A stretch of DNA of 64,000 nucleotides from Clostridium_I sp963725425 (GTDB lineage: Bacteria; Bacillota; Clostridia; Clostridiales; Clostridiaceae). The notes below the pieces were generated by a model. That model was not told the origin of the DNA and made no database searches. It was given only the letters and a program-made list of their open reading frames with translations. The stretch is from the NCBI GenBank assembly GCA_963725425.1, contig CAVRYJ010000006.1, positions 1 to 64,000 on the forward strand, written 5' to 3'. This document shows, in pieces, positions 17,086-27,247 of this stretch. The first letter of the stretch is position 1. The number at the start of each line of letters is the position of its first letter. A program made the position numbers and the translations under genes.

Positions 17086-19301
17086 ATGCTTGACAAATTG
17101 ATGAAAAACATAGATGAGCACTGTAATAATGTTGATATAGATTTAATTTTAAAGGCATATAATTTAGCTTCTGAAGCACATAAAGATCAAAAGAGAGAGT
17201 CTGGTGAGCCATATATAATCCACCCAATAGAAGTTGCATGTATACTTGCAGAAATGGGCATGGATACGGCAACTATTGTTTCAGGGCTACTTCATGATGT
17301 GATTGAAGATACGGAATATAGTTACGAAGATATTTCTACTATATTTAGTCCTGAAATAGCAGATCTTGTTGAAGGTGTAACGAAACTTGGGAAAATAGAG
17401 TTTTTAACTAAAGAGGAACAGCAGGCAGATAACGTGAGGAAGATGCTGCTGGCTATGGCAAAGGATATAAGAGTAATACTTATAAAATTGGCAGATAGGT
17501 TACATAACCTGAGAACTCTTAGATATATGCCCATTCAAAATCAAAAAGAAAAGGCAAAGGAAACTTTAGATATTTATGCGCCACTTGCTCACAGGTTAGG
17601 TATGTCAAAAATAAAATGGGAATTAGAGGATCTAGCTTTTAGATATTTAAATCCAAATGAATATTATGAACTTGTAGATGAAATAGCAGAAAAGAGAGTT
17701 GAAAGAGAAGAATATATAAAAGGCATTGTAGAGGAACTACGTGAAAGCTTAGAAGAGTCAGGTGTTATTGCAGAAATAGACGGGAGACCAAAACATTTTT
17801 ACAGTATATATAGAAAAATGGTGACACAAAATAAAACTCTAGATCAAATATTTGATTTGACGGCAATAAGAATCTTGGTAAGTGATATTAGGGAGTGCTA
17901 TACGGCGCTTGGAATTGTTCACACCATGTATAAACCGATTCCTGGAAGGTTTAAGGATTATATCGCCATGCCAAAACCAAATATGTATCAATCACTTCAT
18001 TCAACAGTTATAGGACCTCAAGGAAAATCCTTTGAAATACAGATTAGAACCTTAGAAATGCATAGAACGGCAGAATATGGAATTGCAGCTCATTGGAAAT
18101 ATAAAGAGGGAATTACTGAAAATCAAAAGATCCATGGGGAAGATATAGGAGGAGTAGATTCTGATACAAAACTTACTTGGGTAAGGGAAATGCTGGAGTG
18201 GCAGAAGGAAACAAATAATCCGGCGGAATTCATGGAAAACTTTAAAATAGACCTTTTTGCAGACGAAGTATTTGTGTTTACGCCAAAGGGAACAGTAATA
18301 AACTTACCCAATTGTTCAACTCCTGTAGATTTTGCATATAAAATTCATACGGATATTGGTAATCGATGTATTGGTGGGAAAGTTAATGGGAAAATAGTGC
18401 CTTTGGACTATAAACTCAAAACTGGAGAAATTGTTGAAATTTTGACTTCAGGAGTTGCTAAAGGTCCTAATATGGAGTGGCTAAATACTGTTAAAAGTAA
18501 TCAAGCAAAGAGCAAAATAAGATCTTGGTTTAAAAAGGTTAGAAGAGAAGAAAATATAAATAAGGGTAAAGAGGTAGTTGAAAAAGAGTCAAAAAACAAG
18601 GTTATAATTTCGCTTCAATTGCAAAGGGAAAAGCACTGGAGCAATTACTTAAAAAGTATAACATGAATTACATTGAAGATCTTTTTGTGGCTGTAGCTAT
18701 TGGCACTAATTCTGCATCAATAGTAGTTTCAAAGTTAAGAGAAAGCTTTGAGACTAGTAAAGGCATAAATAATAGCGATGAGAACGCATTAAAGGACATT
18801 AAAGAACAGATAAATAAAGAAGCGAGAAAAGAAAAGAAAAGCAAAACATCAGGACCTGGAGTTATGATTAAGGGAGAAAAAAACATACTTGTCAGATTTG
18901 CAAAATGTTGCAATCCTGTTCCAGGCGATGAAATAATAGGATATATTACAAAGGGTAGAGGAGTGTCATTGCATAGGATGGATTGCCAAAACGTAAATAA
19001 TTTGATAAAAGAGGATGAAAGTAGAATAGTAGAAGCGTCATGGGGAGATGCAAAGAATGATGCTTATATAGCTGAAATTAAGATAAAGGCAGAGGACAGA
19101 AAGCAGTTATTGACGGATATTTTGGAAGTGATAAATTTAACTGATACTAATGTCCAATCAATGAATGCAAAAACGTTAAAAGATAATATAGCATATTTAA
19201 CTTTTCAAATTAAAATAGTTGATATAAGTCATCTGGATGTTTTAATGAAGAATATTAGAAAGTTAATTGGTGTCATAGAAGTTTTTAGAACAAAAAGCTA
19301 A
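17086..19301 (+). CDS. relA: (p)ppGpp synthetase/hydrolase RelA/SpoT family, one frameshift
   Basis: Makes and degrades the stringent-response alarmone. About 738 aa once repaired. The HD hydrolase domain shows HPIEVACILAEMGMD and LLHDVIEDTEYSYEDI. The synthetase domain shows GRPKHFYSIYRKM and MPKPNMYQSLHSTVIGPQG. A TGS domain (VFTPKGTVINLPNCSTPVDF) and a C-terminal ACT domain follow. The frame breaks in an A-run at 18591-18596: six A in place of seven. Below it NFASIAKGKALEQLLKKYNM continues in the other frame, and the second half is read from about 18597 to 19301. ATG 17086 is preferred over TTG 17047, which lies in a hairpin. Confidence 0.92.
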
Positions 19302-19370
19302 TTTTATTAAGGCAACACTGTGAGAAGAAGCAAAAAATGCATCTGAAATTTTAGACATGTACTAATGAAT

Positions 19371-19397
19371 AAAATGCAAGTTTGATAAATGCATTTT
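19371..19397 (+). terminator. Small hairpin upstream of the metallo-hydrolase gene
   Basis: AAAATGCA pairs with TGCATTTT around an 11-base loop. There is no long T-run. It is a possible weak terminator after relA. Confidence 0.35.
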
Positions 19398-19423
19398 ATG
19401 CTTAATTAAATGGAGGGAAAATA

Positions 19424-20026
19424 ATGCAAGTTAAAATAATACCAGCTGGCATTTATGATGCCAATTGTTACATCATATTCGATGAAAATACAAAAGAGAC
19501 TGCAGTAATAGATCCAGGTGGGGATGCAGATTTAATTTTAGATGAAATAAAAGCAATAGACGCTGATGTAAAGATGATTTTACTAACACATGGTCATGCT
19601 GATCACACAGGGGGAGTGGCCGAACTGAAAAAGGAATTTAATTGTAATGTGTATATAAATGAAAAAGATTCTGATATGATAAACAAAAATGTACCTATTT
19701 ATGGAAAGCCACATGAAAATGGTGATAAATTTATTTCAGATGGAGATACACTTAAATTTGGTGAAATTACAATAAAATGTTTAGAAACCCCAGGACATAC
19801 GCCAGGTGGAGTCTGCTATTTAACGGACAAGGCAGTATTTACAGGGGATACTTTGTTTTATAGATCTATTGGAAGAACAGATTTTGAAGGTGGAAATTAC
19901 GATACTTTGATTAATAGTATTAATACAAAACTCATGGTTTTACCAGATGAGATTTTGGTATATACAGGGCACGGACCCAGAACCAGCATAGGCTTTGAAA
20001 AAAACTGTAACCCATTCTTAAAGTAA
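19424..20026 (+). CDS. MBL-fold metallo-hydrolase, glyoxalase II-like
   Basis: 200 aa, a single metallo-beta-lactamase domain. Metal ligands are visible: THGHADHTGG (HxHxDH), ETPGHTPGG (His), FTGDTLFYRSIGRTD (Asp) and YTGHGP (His). Such proteins hydrolyse thioesters such as S-lactoylglutathione analogues, but the substrate here is unknown. ATG 19424 follows TGGAGGG. It sits between relA and hemZ, 10 bp before hemZ, an arrangement common in clostridia, so co-transcription with hemZ is likely. Confidence 0.85.
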   Translation: MQVKIIPAGIYDANCYIIFDENTKETAVIDPGGDADLILDEIKAIDADVKMILLTHGHADHTGGVAELKKEFNCNVYINEKDSDMINKNVPIYGKPHENGDKFISDGDTLKFGEITIKCLETPGHTPGGVCYLTDKAVFTGDTLFYRSIGRTDFEGGNYDTLINSINTKLMVLPDEILVYTGHGPRTSIGFEKNCNPFLK

Positions 20027-20036
20027 GTGGTGAAAT

Positions 20037-21488
20037 ATGATTAAAATTAAAATAAATGACGAAAAATATAAATATGATATATATAATATTTTTAAGCTTT
20101 TTTTCCATGAAATAGAATTCATAAGTGATGGAAATTATGATTACAATATTTTTGTGACAAAGAACAATTTGACGATAATAGATAAGAATATAGAAAAAAA
20201 TTGTGATTCTGACGTACAATTGACTACAAAAGAAAATATAAAAAAAGCTCTGTACCAGTATATTAGCAATAAAACGGGATTAAAGATTCCCTGGGGTACT
20301 TTGGTTGGAATAAGACCAACCAAAATAGCTATTAAGCTAATAAATGAGGGTAAAACTGATGAAGAAATAGTGGAACATTTCAAATATCACAGTCTTACAA
20401 GAGATGATAAAGTTAGGCTTTGTACTGAGGTTGCTAAAGCTGAGGCCAGTATTATAAACACCAGGACAGATAATATAAGTATTTATATAGGAATGCCATT
20501 TTGTCCTACTAGATGTTTGTATTGTAGTTTTATATCAGATACAATAGATAACTGCAAAGATATTGTAGAGGATTATTTGTTAGCTTTAAATTACGAAATA
20601 GAGGCTATTTCTCGATATGTTAGAGATAAGAAACTTAATATAGAATGTGTCTATTTTGGAGGTGGAACGCCAACTTCCATAAATGATGAGCAGTTCGAAA
20701 AAACTATGAATATAATTTATAATAGTTTTGTAAAAGGAAATAACGTTAAAGAATTTACTGTGGAGTGTGGAAGGCCTGACAGTATAACAGTTCCAAAACT
20801 GTATACACTTAAAAGGTATGGAGTCCAAAGGATTAGTATAAATCCTCAGACTATGAATGATAGTACTTTAAAACTTATTGGAAGAGGTCATAATTCCAAA
20901 GATGTTATAGACAAATTTAATCTTGCTAGAAAAATGGGATTTAACAATATTAATGTGGATTTAATTGTAGGTCTTCCTGGAGAGGGTCTAAGTGAGGTTA
21001 AACACACTTGTAGTGAAGTTCTAAAGCTTGCACCTGATAACCTTACAGTTCATGGATTGTCCTTAAAAAGAGGATCTAAGCTTCATCAAAATATAATCAA
21101 CAATATTCATATGAAGATAGCGCCTATAGATGAATTAAATGCAATGCATGAGGCTACTTGTAAGCTTGCAGATGATCTTAGACTAAAGCCATATTATATG
21201 TATAGACAAAAAAATACAGTGGGTAATGGCAATTTGGAAAATGTAGGTTACTCAAAAGTAACTCAGGAGTGCATTTATAATATTGAAATGATAGAAGAAA
21301 GGCAGACAATTATAGCACTTGGTGCAAATGCAGTATCAAAAATTATATTCTTAAAGGAAAACAGATTGGAACGATTTCCAAACCATAAAGATGTTAGAGA
21401 ATATATAAAAAAAATTGAAGAAAAAGTTGAGAAAAAAATAAATTTTTTGGATGAGCTTTATGGGGATAAGGTACAATTAAGAAAATAA
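20037..21488 (+). CDS. hemZ: Coproporphyrinogen dehydrogenase-like radical SAM protein HemZ
   Basis: 483 aa. An N-terminal domain of about 160 residues is particular to HemZ. The radical SAM core follows with MPFCPTRCLYCSF (CxxxCxxC), YFGGGTPTSI and the HemN-type VQRISINPQTMND segment. HemZ proteins are oxygen-independent coproporphyrinogen oxidase relatives; whether this one acts in haem synthesis or another SAM reaction is not shown. ATG 20037 follows AGTGGTG. The stop TAA is embedded in a short family A-like repeat (AAAATAACAAGT). Confidence 0.87.
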   Translation: MIKIKINDEKYKYDIYNIFKLFFHEIEFISDGNYDYNIFVTKNNLTIIDKNIEKNCDSDVQLTTKENIKKALYQYISNKTGLKIPWGTLVGIRPTKIAIKLINEGKTDEEIVEHFKYHSLTRDDKVRLCTEVAKAEASIINTRTDNISIYIGMPFCPTRCLYCSFISDTIDNCKDIVEDYLLALNYEIEAISRYVRDKKLNIECVYFGGGTPTSINDEQFEKTMNIIYNSFVKGNNVKEFTVECGRPDSITVPKLYTLKRYGVQRISINPQTMNDSTLKLIGRGHNSKDVIDKFNLARKMGFNNINVDLIVGLPGEGLSEVKHTCSEVLKLAPDNLTVHGLSLKRGSKLHQNIINNIHMKIAPIDELNAMHEATCKLADDLRLKPYYMYRQKNTVGNGNLENVGYSKVTQECIYNIEMIEERQTIIALGANAVSKIIFLKENRLERFPNHKDVREYIKKIEEKVEKKINFLDELYGDKVQLRK

Positions 21489-21538
21489 CAAGTGAAATAT
21501 ACTAGCATACTGGCTTGATATTTTCTTTCAGAGCCTTA
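21481..21538 (+). repeat. Family A short form between hemZ and aspS
   Basis: GAAAATAACAAGTGAAATAT, ACTAGCATACTGGCTTGATA, then TTTTCTTTCAGAGCCTTA. The right end is CAGAGCC in place of CAGATGCC. ACTAGCATACTGG recurs at 48792. Confidence 0.55.
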
Positions 21539-21613
21539 CGTAGAAAGATTGCAGAAAAATATATATGGGTATACAATTACAAAGAAAGTTAAACATATTT
21601 AGGAGGAAAAAAT

Positions 21614-23396
21614 ATGGCAGAAACATTAAAAGGGCTCAAGAGAACAGTAATGTGTGGGGAGCTAAGAGAAAGTAATGCATCAGATACAGTTACTGCAATG
21701 GGATGGGTTCAAAGAAAGAGAAATCTTGGTGGACTCATTTTTGTTGATTTAAGAGATAGAACAGGAATACTTCAAGTTGTATTTGGAGATGAAATAAACA
21801 AGGCGGCTTTTCTTAAGGCGGATCTTGTTAAGTCTGAATATTGTATAGCTATAACTGGTGAAATAGTGATGAGGCAAGCACCTAATAAAAATATACCAAC
21901 TGGTATGGTGGAGTTAAAGGGCGAAGACATAAGGATATTTTCTGAAAGTGAAACACCACCAATATACATAAAGGAAAATCTTGATGCGTCTGAAAATGTG
22001 AGACTAAAATATAGATACTTGGATCTTAGAAGACCAGATGTTCAAAATATATTTAAAATGAGACATAAAACGGCTAAAGTTATAAGAAATTTTTTAGATG
22101 ATAATGGATTCATTGAAATTGAAACTCCAATGCTCACAAAGAGTACCCCTGAAGGTGCAAGAGACTATCTAGTTCCAAGTAGAAACTATAAGGGAAAGTT
22201 TTATGCATTGCCACAGTCACCACAGCTGTTTAAGCAGTTACTTATGGTTTCAGGCTATGATAAATACTATCAAATCGTAAAATGCTTTAGAGACGAAGAC
22301 TTAAGAGCAAACAGACAACCCGAATTCACTCAAGTGGATATGGAATTATCCTTTGTAGAAGAGGATGATGTAATAGATATTAATGAAAAGCTCATAAAAA
22401 AAGTGTTTAAAGAAATTGCAGGTGTTGATGTTAAAACTCCAATAGAGAGGATGCCCCATAGAATTGCCATGGAGAAATATGGCAGTGATAAACCAGATTT
22501 GAGATTTGGTATGGAAATACAAGATTTAAGTGATGTATTAAAGAATACAGAATTTAAAGTATTCAATGATGCGCTTATAAATGGCGGAAGTGTAAGGGCT
22601 ATAAAAGTTGAAGGCTGTGCTACTATGGGAAGAAAACAAATTGATAAACTTGGTGAATTTGTTAAAACATTTAGAGCAAAGGGGCTTGCGTGGATAGCCT
22701 TTAAGGATGAAGAAATAAAATCATCAATATTAAAATTTCTTAGTGAAGATAACATAAATAACATTAAAGAAACAATGAATGCTAAAACAGGCGATTTAAT
22801 ACTAATAGTTGCAGATAAAAATAGTGTTGTATTCCAATCATTAGGTGAACTTAGATTACACCTAGCTAAAGAACAAGAAATTCTAAAGGATAATCATGAA
22901 TTTAGATTTGTATGGATTACAGAATTCCCTCTTTTATCCTTCAACGAAGAGGAAAAAAGATATCAAGCAGAGCATCATCCATTTACAATGCCAATGGATG
23001 AGGATTTGCAGTATTTAGAGAGTGATCCTGGCAGAGTTAGGGCAAAAGCTTATGATATAGTTCTTAATGGTGAAGAATTAGGTGGAGGAAGTATAAGAAT
23101 TCACGATACTACCCTTCAAGAGCGAATGTTTAAAGTATTAGGATTTACTCGAGAAAGTGCTTGGGAGAGATTTGGATTCTTACTGGAAGCCTTTAAATAT
23201 GGTCCACCACCACATGGAGGTCTTGCTTATGGTTTTGATAGAATGATAATGTTCCTTGCAGGTACAGAAAATATTAAGGATGTTATTGCATTCCCCTAAA
23301 AATCAAAATGCAGTATGCGTAATGACAGAAGCACCAAATGTTGTAGATGATAAACAACTTAAGGAACTGGGCATTGATTTGGTGGAGAAGAAATAA
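21614..23396 (+). CDS. aspS: Aspartyl-tRNA synthetase, frameshift near the C-terminus
   Basis: Class II synthetase charging tRNA-Asp (possibly also tRNA-Asn). About 593 aa once repaired. It has an N-terminal OB anticodon-binding fold (VTAMGWVQRKRNLGGLIFVD). Motif 2 is CFRDEDLRANRQPEFTQ, and motif 3 GGLAYGFDRMIMFLAG. The insertion domain of bacterial enzymes lies between. As given, a TAA ends the frame at 23299 after DVIAFP. Removing one C from a CCCC run (23294-23297) restores KNQNAVCVMTEAPNVVDDKQ to 23396, the usual end. ATG 21614 follows AGGAGG. This is an essential gene, so a real frameshift is unlikely. Confidence 0.95.
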
Positions 23397-23437
23397 AAAA
23401 TCTTGATATTTCTATTTTAAAAAGGTTTACATTGTAG

Positions 23438-23443
23438 TATAAT
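23438..23443 (+). promoter_or_regulatory. -10 element upstream of the probable 6S RNA
   Basis: A consensus TATAAT 22 bases before the closing stem of the RNA candidate. No strong -35 hexamer is seen at 17 bases. Confidence 0.4.
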
Positions 23444-23449
23444 TAGGTA

Positions 23450-23643
23450 AAGACAAATAAATAACCTACTATGTTCGAGCATTGGATTTATGTTGACCCA
23501 ACAATTTTTTTTAGGGAACCTAACTCTTTCTGTGAAATGAAGCTTATGTTTTTAAGAACAAGAAGCAGAAAGGCGGCACCCACCTGCTGAGGCGGGTTAT
23601 CATTTAAACCCAAAAGACGGCATGGTAGGCTATTATTTTTTTT
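23450..23643 (+). ncRNA. ssrS: Probable 6S RNA
   Basis: An RNA gene of about 190 nt directly downstream of aspS, the position of a 6S RNA gene in Bacillus as I recall it. A rod-like fold is visible. The closing stem is CCTACTATG (23465-23473) with CATGGTAGG (23621-23629). A large open region follows, then CTTTCTG with CAGAAAG, ending in a small CTTA...TAAG hairpin. On the 3' side of the open bubble a GC-richer segment (GGCGGCACCCACCTGCTGAG) can form its own hairpin. A T-run follows the closing stem. The 6S call rests on fold, size and location, not on alignment. 6S RNA binds sigma-A RNA polymerase as an open-promoter mimic. Confidence 0.6.
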
Positions 23644-23740
23644 ATCCTGCCATGATTGTAATTGGAAAATAGAGAAAATCCACACAAAAGATTGTATTAC
23701 TGATAAGTATGAAGATGATAAAATTTAGATGAATTTAATA

Positions 23741-23797
23741 GCCCTACTGTCAATGCTCATAAAGTAAATGAGCATTTCAGTGGGTCTTCTTTTTTTT
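23741..23797 (+). terminator. Long terminator hairpin between the 6S candidate and the exporter genes
   Basis: GCCCTACTGTCAATGCTCAT pairs with ATGAGCATTTCAGTGGG, followed by TCTTCTTTTTTTT on the plus strand. It also covers the end of the convergent exporter gene on the minus strand. Confidence 0.7.
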
Positions 23798-24241
23798 ATA
23801 AAGTATTAGTCTGCAAAGTGAAGATACCATAACCATGGCAATAGCAATAGCGCCTGCGCCTGTGAGGGTTTGAAGTCCAGCTAAAGTTGCCTTTGACACA
23901 TTTCCACTTATTGTTTCATACATGGTAGAGTACATACCACTACCAGGAACTAAAGGTATTATGCCACATATGGTATAAGTGGTAACAGGAGACTTAAATA
24001 CTCTAGCCATAGCTTCAGAATAAATGGAAACAATAAAAGCCGCAACAAAAAGTGAAACTGTAATTGAACCATGAGCATTTTGAATCATCAAGTAAATTAG
24101 CCAGGATAAACTTCCGCCTATTGAGGCAATGAATATGTTTTTGCCACGTATATTAAAAATAAATGCAAAACCTAAAGAAGCAAGAAAAGAATAAAAAGTA
24201 GCCAAAATCATAAGTTCATACCCCCCCATAGCCCAAACCAA
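23777..24241 (-). CDS. ThrE-type threonine/serine exporter, small subunit (YjjB-like)
   Basis: 154 aa with about five membrane helices. It corresponds to the C-terminal half of ThrE (ThrE_2 domain). ICGIIPLVPGSGMYSTMYE is the conserved P-G-S segment of that half. It overlaps the end of the large-subunit gene by 34 bp, so the two are translationally coupled and probably form one exporter. The substrate is inferred from ThrE of Corynebacterium and is not certain. Confidence 0.82.
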   Translation of the reverse strand: MVWAMGGYELMILATFYSFLASLGFAFIFNIRGKNIFIASIGGSLSWLIYLMIQNAHGSITVSLFVAAFIVSIYSEAMARVFKSPVTTYTICGIIPLVPGSGMYSTMYETISGNVSKATLAGLQTLTGAGAIAIAMVMVSSLCRLILYKKKKTH

Positions 24242-24984
24242 ATTTTAAACATCATACCAGTACCAACCGCAATTGCCACAGCTGTAAAAATGGCTTCCAT
24301 GGTACGAGTAACGCTGGAAACCAAATCACCATTAATGGTGTCACGGATTGCATTGGTAATGGAGAGTCCTGGAACCAAAAGCATTATAGAGCCAATTATG
24401 ACTTTATCGTAATGGGCACATAGATTTAGCTTATATAGAAAAAGAGCAATAGCTGCAGCCTCCATGCCGCCAACTAAATTTATAAAAAAACCATAAACAC
24501 TGAATTTTGACAAGAATATAGTAGTGGTCTTTATAATCGCACCAATAAATAAAGCACAAAAAAAATCCTCTATATTTCCATTAAAAAGTAATGTAAAAAA
24601 TCCGGCAGCCATTGCTGATGCAAAAGTGGTTAATGTATCAGAATAACCTTTTTTATGTTCAATAATATCAATTTCTTTTTCAAAATCATCAATGCTTAGG
24701 TGTTTCATTTCAATGCTTCTAGATAGATGGTTGACTTGTGAAATTTTGTCCAAATTAAAAGATATACCGTATGTTCTTTGTAAGGTGGAATGATTTCTAT
24801 TATTCTGGTCTTTAGCACTTAAAATTATGACTGTAGGTGTTGCATAGACATCAATGGATTTAACACCTAGAGCTAAAGATATTCTAATCATTGTCTCTTC
24901 TACTCTATATGTTTCACCACCATTTTCAAGCATGATTTTTCCAGCTTTAGTAGCTGTATTAAGCACCCTATTGGTATCCATCAA
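24208..24984 (-). CDS. ThrE-type threonine/serine exporter, large subunit (YjjP-like)
   Basis: 258 aa. A soluble N-terminal part (about 1-115) carries the family motif MLENGGETYRVEETM. Five helices follow, with LLVPGLSITNAIRDTINGDL, the functional P-G-L/T-N segment of ThrE. It is first in a two-gene minus-strand unit with the small subunit. Upstream (25003-25320) is the divergent gap towards glyA. The minus-strand ribosome binding site is GGAGG, about 7 bases before ATG 24984. Confidence 0.85.
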   Translation of the reverse strand: MMDTNRVLNTATKAGKIMLENGGETYRVEETMIRISLALGVKSIDVYATPTVIILSAKDQNNRNHSTLQRTYGISFNLDKISQVNHLSRSIEMKHLSIDDFEKEIDIIEHKKGYSDTLTTFASAMAAGFFTLLFNGNIEDFFCALFIGAIIKTTTIFLSKFSVYGFFINLVGGMEAAAIALFLYKLNLCAHYDKVIIGSIMLLVPGLSITNAIRDTINGDLVSSVTRTMEAIFTAVAIAVGTGMMFKIWFGLWGGMNL

Positions 24985-25063
24985 TTAGAGTTCCTCCCTC
25001 CGTATTTTCATTTCATAACAGTACTTATTATAGCACAAATATTATATTTCTAGTGATAAGGGT

Positions 25064-25125
25064 ACAAGAGTTAAGAGTTAAAAGTTAAGAGTTAAAAGTT
25101 AAGGATATTTTGCATTAGGGCAAAA
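25064..25125 (+). repeat. GTTAAGA/GTTAAAA tandem repeat with following hairpin
   Basis: About five heptamer units (GAGTTAAGAGTTAAAAGTTA and on) are followed by ATTTTGC-attag-GGCAAAAT. The same plan, tandem heptamers then a hairpin, occurs at 59866-59971. It lies in the 318-bp divergent gap between the exporter pair and glyA. Confidence 0.65.
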
Positions 25126-25174
25126 TAAAAACAATATAAAAAGGACAAATTTTGTTTTTAGTTGACGTTTTTAG

Positions 25175-25203
25175 TTGAAATTTTTAAATTAATGCTCTAT
25201 TAT
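25175..25203 (+). promoter_or_regulatory. Probable glyA promoter
   Basis: TTGAAA (25175-25180), 17-base spacer, TATTAT (25198-25203). The predicted leader is about 110 nt. No riboswitch or T-box was recognised in it. Confidence 0.5.
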
Positions 25204-25320
25204 AGAATATATGTAATAATCGTTAATTTATAAATATTACTTCTATAAATTAGATACTCAATACTGCTTTATGTAATCAGATTACTAAATTATTAACATT
25301 AAGGACAAGAGGGTGTAGAA

Positions 25321-26553
25321 ATGGATTTTGAGAATTTAAAACAATCAGACGAAAAAGTGTATGAAATAATTAAAAAGGAACATGAAAGACAAGAGAATAA
25401 TATTGAGCTTATTGCTTCAGAAAACTTTACCAGTAAAGCAGTTATGGAAGCAATGGGATCATATCTTACAAATAAATATGCAGAAGGTTATCCTGGTAAA
25501 AGATACTACGGCGGATGCTACGTAGTAGACCAGGTTGAAGATCTTGCACGTGATAGAGTTAAAAAATTGTTTGGTGCAGAACATGCTAATGTTCAACCTC
25601 ACTCAGGAGCACAGGCTAACATGGCAGTATATTATGCCATGCTTGAACCTGGAGACACAATATTAGGTATGGATTTAACTCATGGTGGTCACTTAACTCA
25701 TGGAAGTCCAGTAAACTTTTCAGGTAAAATTTACAATGCTGTAAGCTATGGAGTAAACAAAGAAACTGAAACAATTGATTACGAAGAGCTTAGAAAAAAA
25801 GCAATTGAATCTAAACCAAAGATGATAGTTGCAGGTGCCAGTGCGTATGCAAGAACAATTGACTTTAAAAAATTAGCTGAAATCAGTGCTGAAGTTGGAG
25901 CCTATCTAATGGTTGATATGGCTCATATTGCAGGACTTGTAGCCGCTGGTCTTCATCCATCACCAGTGCCTTATGCAGATTTTGTTACAACCACAACTCA
26001 TAAGACATTAAGGGGACCTCGCGGTGGAACAATACTTTGCAAAGAAAAATATGCCAAAGCTATTGATAAAGCAGTATTCCCAGGAATACAAGGTGGTCCA
26101 TTAATGCACGTTATAGCTGGGAAAGCTGTGTGTTTTGGAGAAGCATTAAAGGATGATTTCAAGGATTATGCTGCACAAATAATTAAAAATGCTAAGGTTT
26201 TAGCAGAAGAACTTACAAAGTACGGTTTTAGGCTTGTTTCAGGAGGAACAGACAACCATCTTATTCTTGTTGATTTAACAAATAAAAACATCACAGGAAA
26301 AGATGCAGAAAAGCTTCTTGATACTGTAGGTATTACTGTTAACAAGAACACAATTCCTTTCGAGACAAAGAGCCCATTTATAACAAGTGGAATACGAATA
26401 GGAACACCAGCTGTTACAACAAGAGGTTTTAAAGAGGAAGAAATGAAGACAATAGCAGTATATATTAATGAAGCTATTGAAAATAGAGATAAGGATTTAG
26501 CTAGTCTCAGAGAAAAGGTAACAAAACTATGTAAGGAGTTCCCTATATATTAA
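25321..26553 (+). CDS. glyA: Serine hydroxymethyltransferase
   Basis: PLP enzyme interconverting serine plus tetrahydrofolate with glycine plus methylene-THF, the main one-carbon supply and the source of methylene-THF for dTMP synthesis. 410 aa, standard. Motifs are NIELIASENF, YAEGYPGKRYYGGC, the PLP-Lys segment TTTTHKTLRGPRGG and the GIRIGTPAVTTRG C-terminus. ATG 25321 has AAGAGGGTG upstream. It is a single-gene unit with its own promoter and terminator. Confidence 0.98.
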   Translation: MDFENLKQSDEKVYEIIKKEHERQENNIELIASENFTSKAVMEAMGSYLTNKYAEGYPGKRYYGGCYVVDQVEDLARDRVKKLFGAEHANVQPHSGAQANMAVYYAMLEPGDTILGMDLTHGGHLTHGSPVNFSGKIYNAVSYGVNKETETIDYEELRKKAIESKPKMIVAGASAYARTIDFKKLAEISAEVGAYLMVDMAHIAGLVAAGLHPSPVPYADFVTTTTHKTLRGPRGGTILCKEKYAKAIDKAVFPGIQGGPLMHVIAGKAVCFGEALKDDFKDYAAQIIKNAKVLAEELTKYGFRLVSGGTDNHLILVDLTNKNITGKDAEKLLDTVGITVNKNTIPFETKSPFITSGIRIGTPAVTTRGFKEEEMKTIAVYINEAIENRDKDLASLREKVTKLCKEFPIY

Positions 26554-26562
26554 TCTAGATTT

Positions 26563-26594
26563 AGAAAGGCTTATCGCAAGGTGAGCCTTTTCTA
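26563..26594 (+). terminator. glyA terminator
   Basis: AAAGGCTTATC pairs with GGTGAGCCTTT, then TTCT. Confidence 0.65.
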
Positions 26595-26981
26595 CATAAC
26601 AGGTGGATTTTTTACTTTAATCTAATTTCAAGTATAATTTTTCTCGTTCTCAAATAAATTCTCAATCTACTCATAGTTTTTTTATTGAGTCGTTTTTTAT
26701 TTCATAAAATTTCAAGATGAAAAAAATGAAGTTATAAAGGATATGAAAACAAAATAAAGCAATTAAATGTATTTCAAAATCTGCTCATGATTAAGCATTT
26801 ATAAGGGACGAAAAACATATTTTAGACACTAATAGTATATATATATGTTGCATATAATTTAATTGTAATATATAATATTAATGTGAAATAACGTAAATAA
26901 TTGGGAAAAACCGAGGAAAATAAAAAAAGGTTTTTTTCATGACTAATCAAAAATTATTTTAAAGGAAGTGCTATAGCAGGA
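26595..26981. other. AT-rich gap upstream of a small gene, with a promoter
   Basis: No gene seen. The only clear signal is TTGCAT (26848-26853), 17 bases, TATAAT (26871-26876), which would drive the small gene at 26982 and possibly the SpoIIP-like gene after it. Confidence 0.5.
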
Positions 26982-27188
26982 ATGAGAATTGTTAAAAAGA
27001 ACCCATATAAGCGTTATGCATGTAGCTCTGAAGATATAGCAAAACAGTTGAAGCAAATAAATGAAAATTATCGTTGTTTAAATCCTGAAGCAGAAATAAA
27101 TGTTGAAGTCATCCCAAATCCTGGGAATATTATATTCGATGGTAAAGAGCAGGAGTTTGAAGTCAGAACTAGCATAATTTACAAATAG
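26982..27188 (+). CDS. Small conserved-looking protein, function unknown
   Basis: 68 aa. It starts MRIVKKNPYKRYACSSEDIA, then QLKQINENYRCLNPEAEINV, with a C-terminal half of beta-strand character. Soluble, no signal peptide, one Cys near each end of the first half. AAAGGAAGTG lies upstream and a consensus promoter about 110 bp before it. It is not a shadow of another gene. I do not recognise the family. Confidence 0.6.
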   Translation: MRIVKKNPYKRYACSSEDIAKQLKQINENYRCLNPEAEINVEVIPNPGNIIFDGKEQEFEVRTSIIYK

Positions 27189-27247
27189 AAAAATAGTTAT
27201 AAAAAATATTATTTCCCATATACTTAGTACTATGGGAGATGATGTAG

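Noticed and set aside
21489..21613. T-box leader for aspS
   Set aside because: The gap is too short, there is no T-box core sequence, and part of it is repeat DNA.
23488..23685. Minus-strand open frame of 65 codons after aspS
   Set aside because: It lies across the probable 6S RNA, has no ribosome binding site and encodes no recognisable domain.
25204..25320. Riboswitch in the glyA leader
   Set aside because: The leader is AT-rich with no glycine, THF or SAM aptamer motif that I can recognise.
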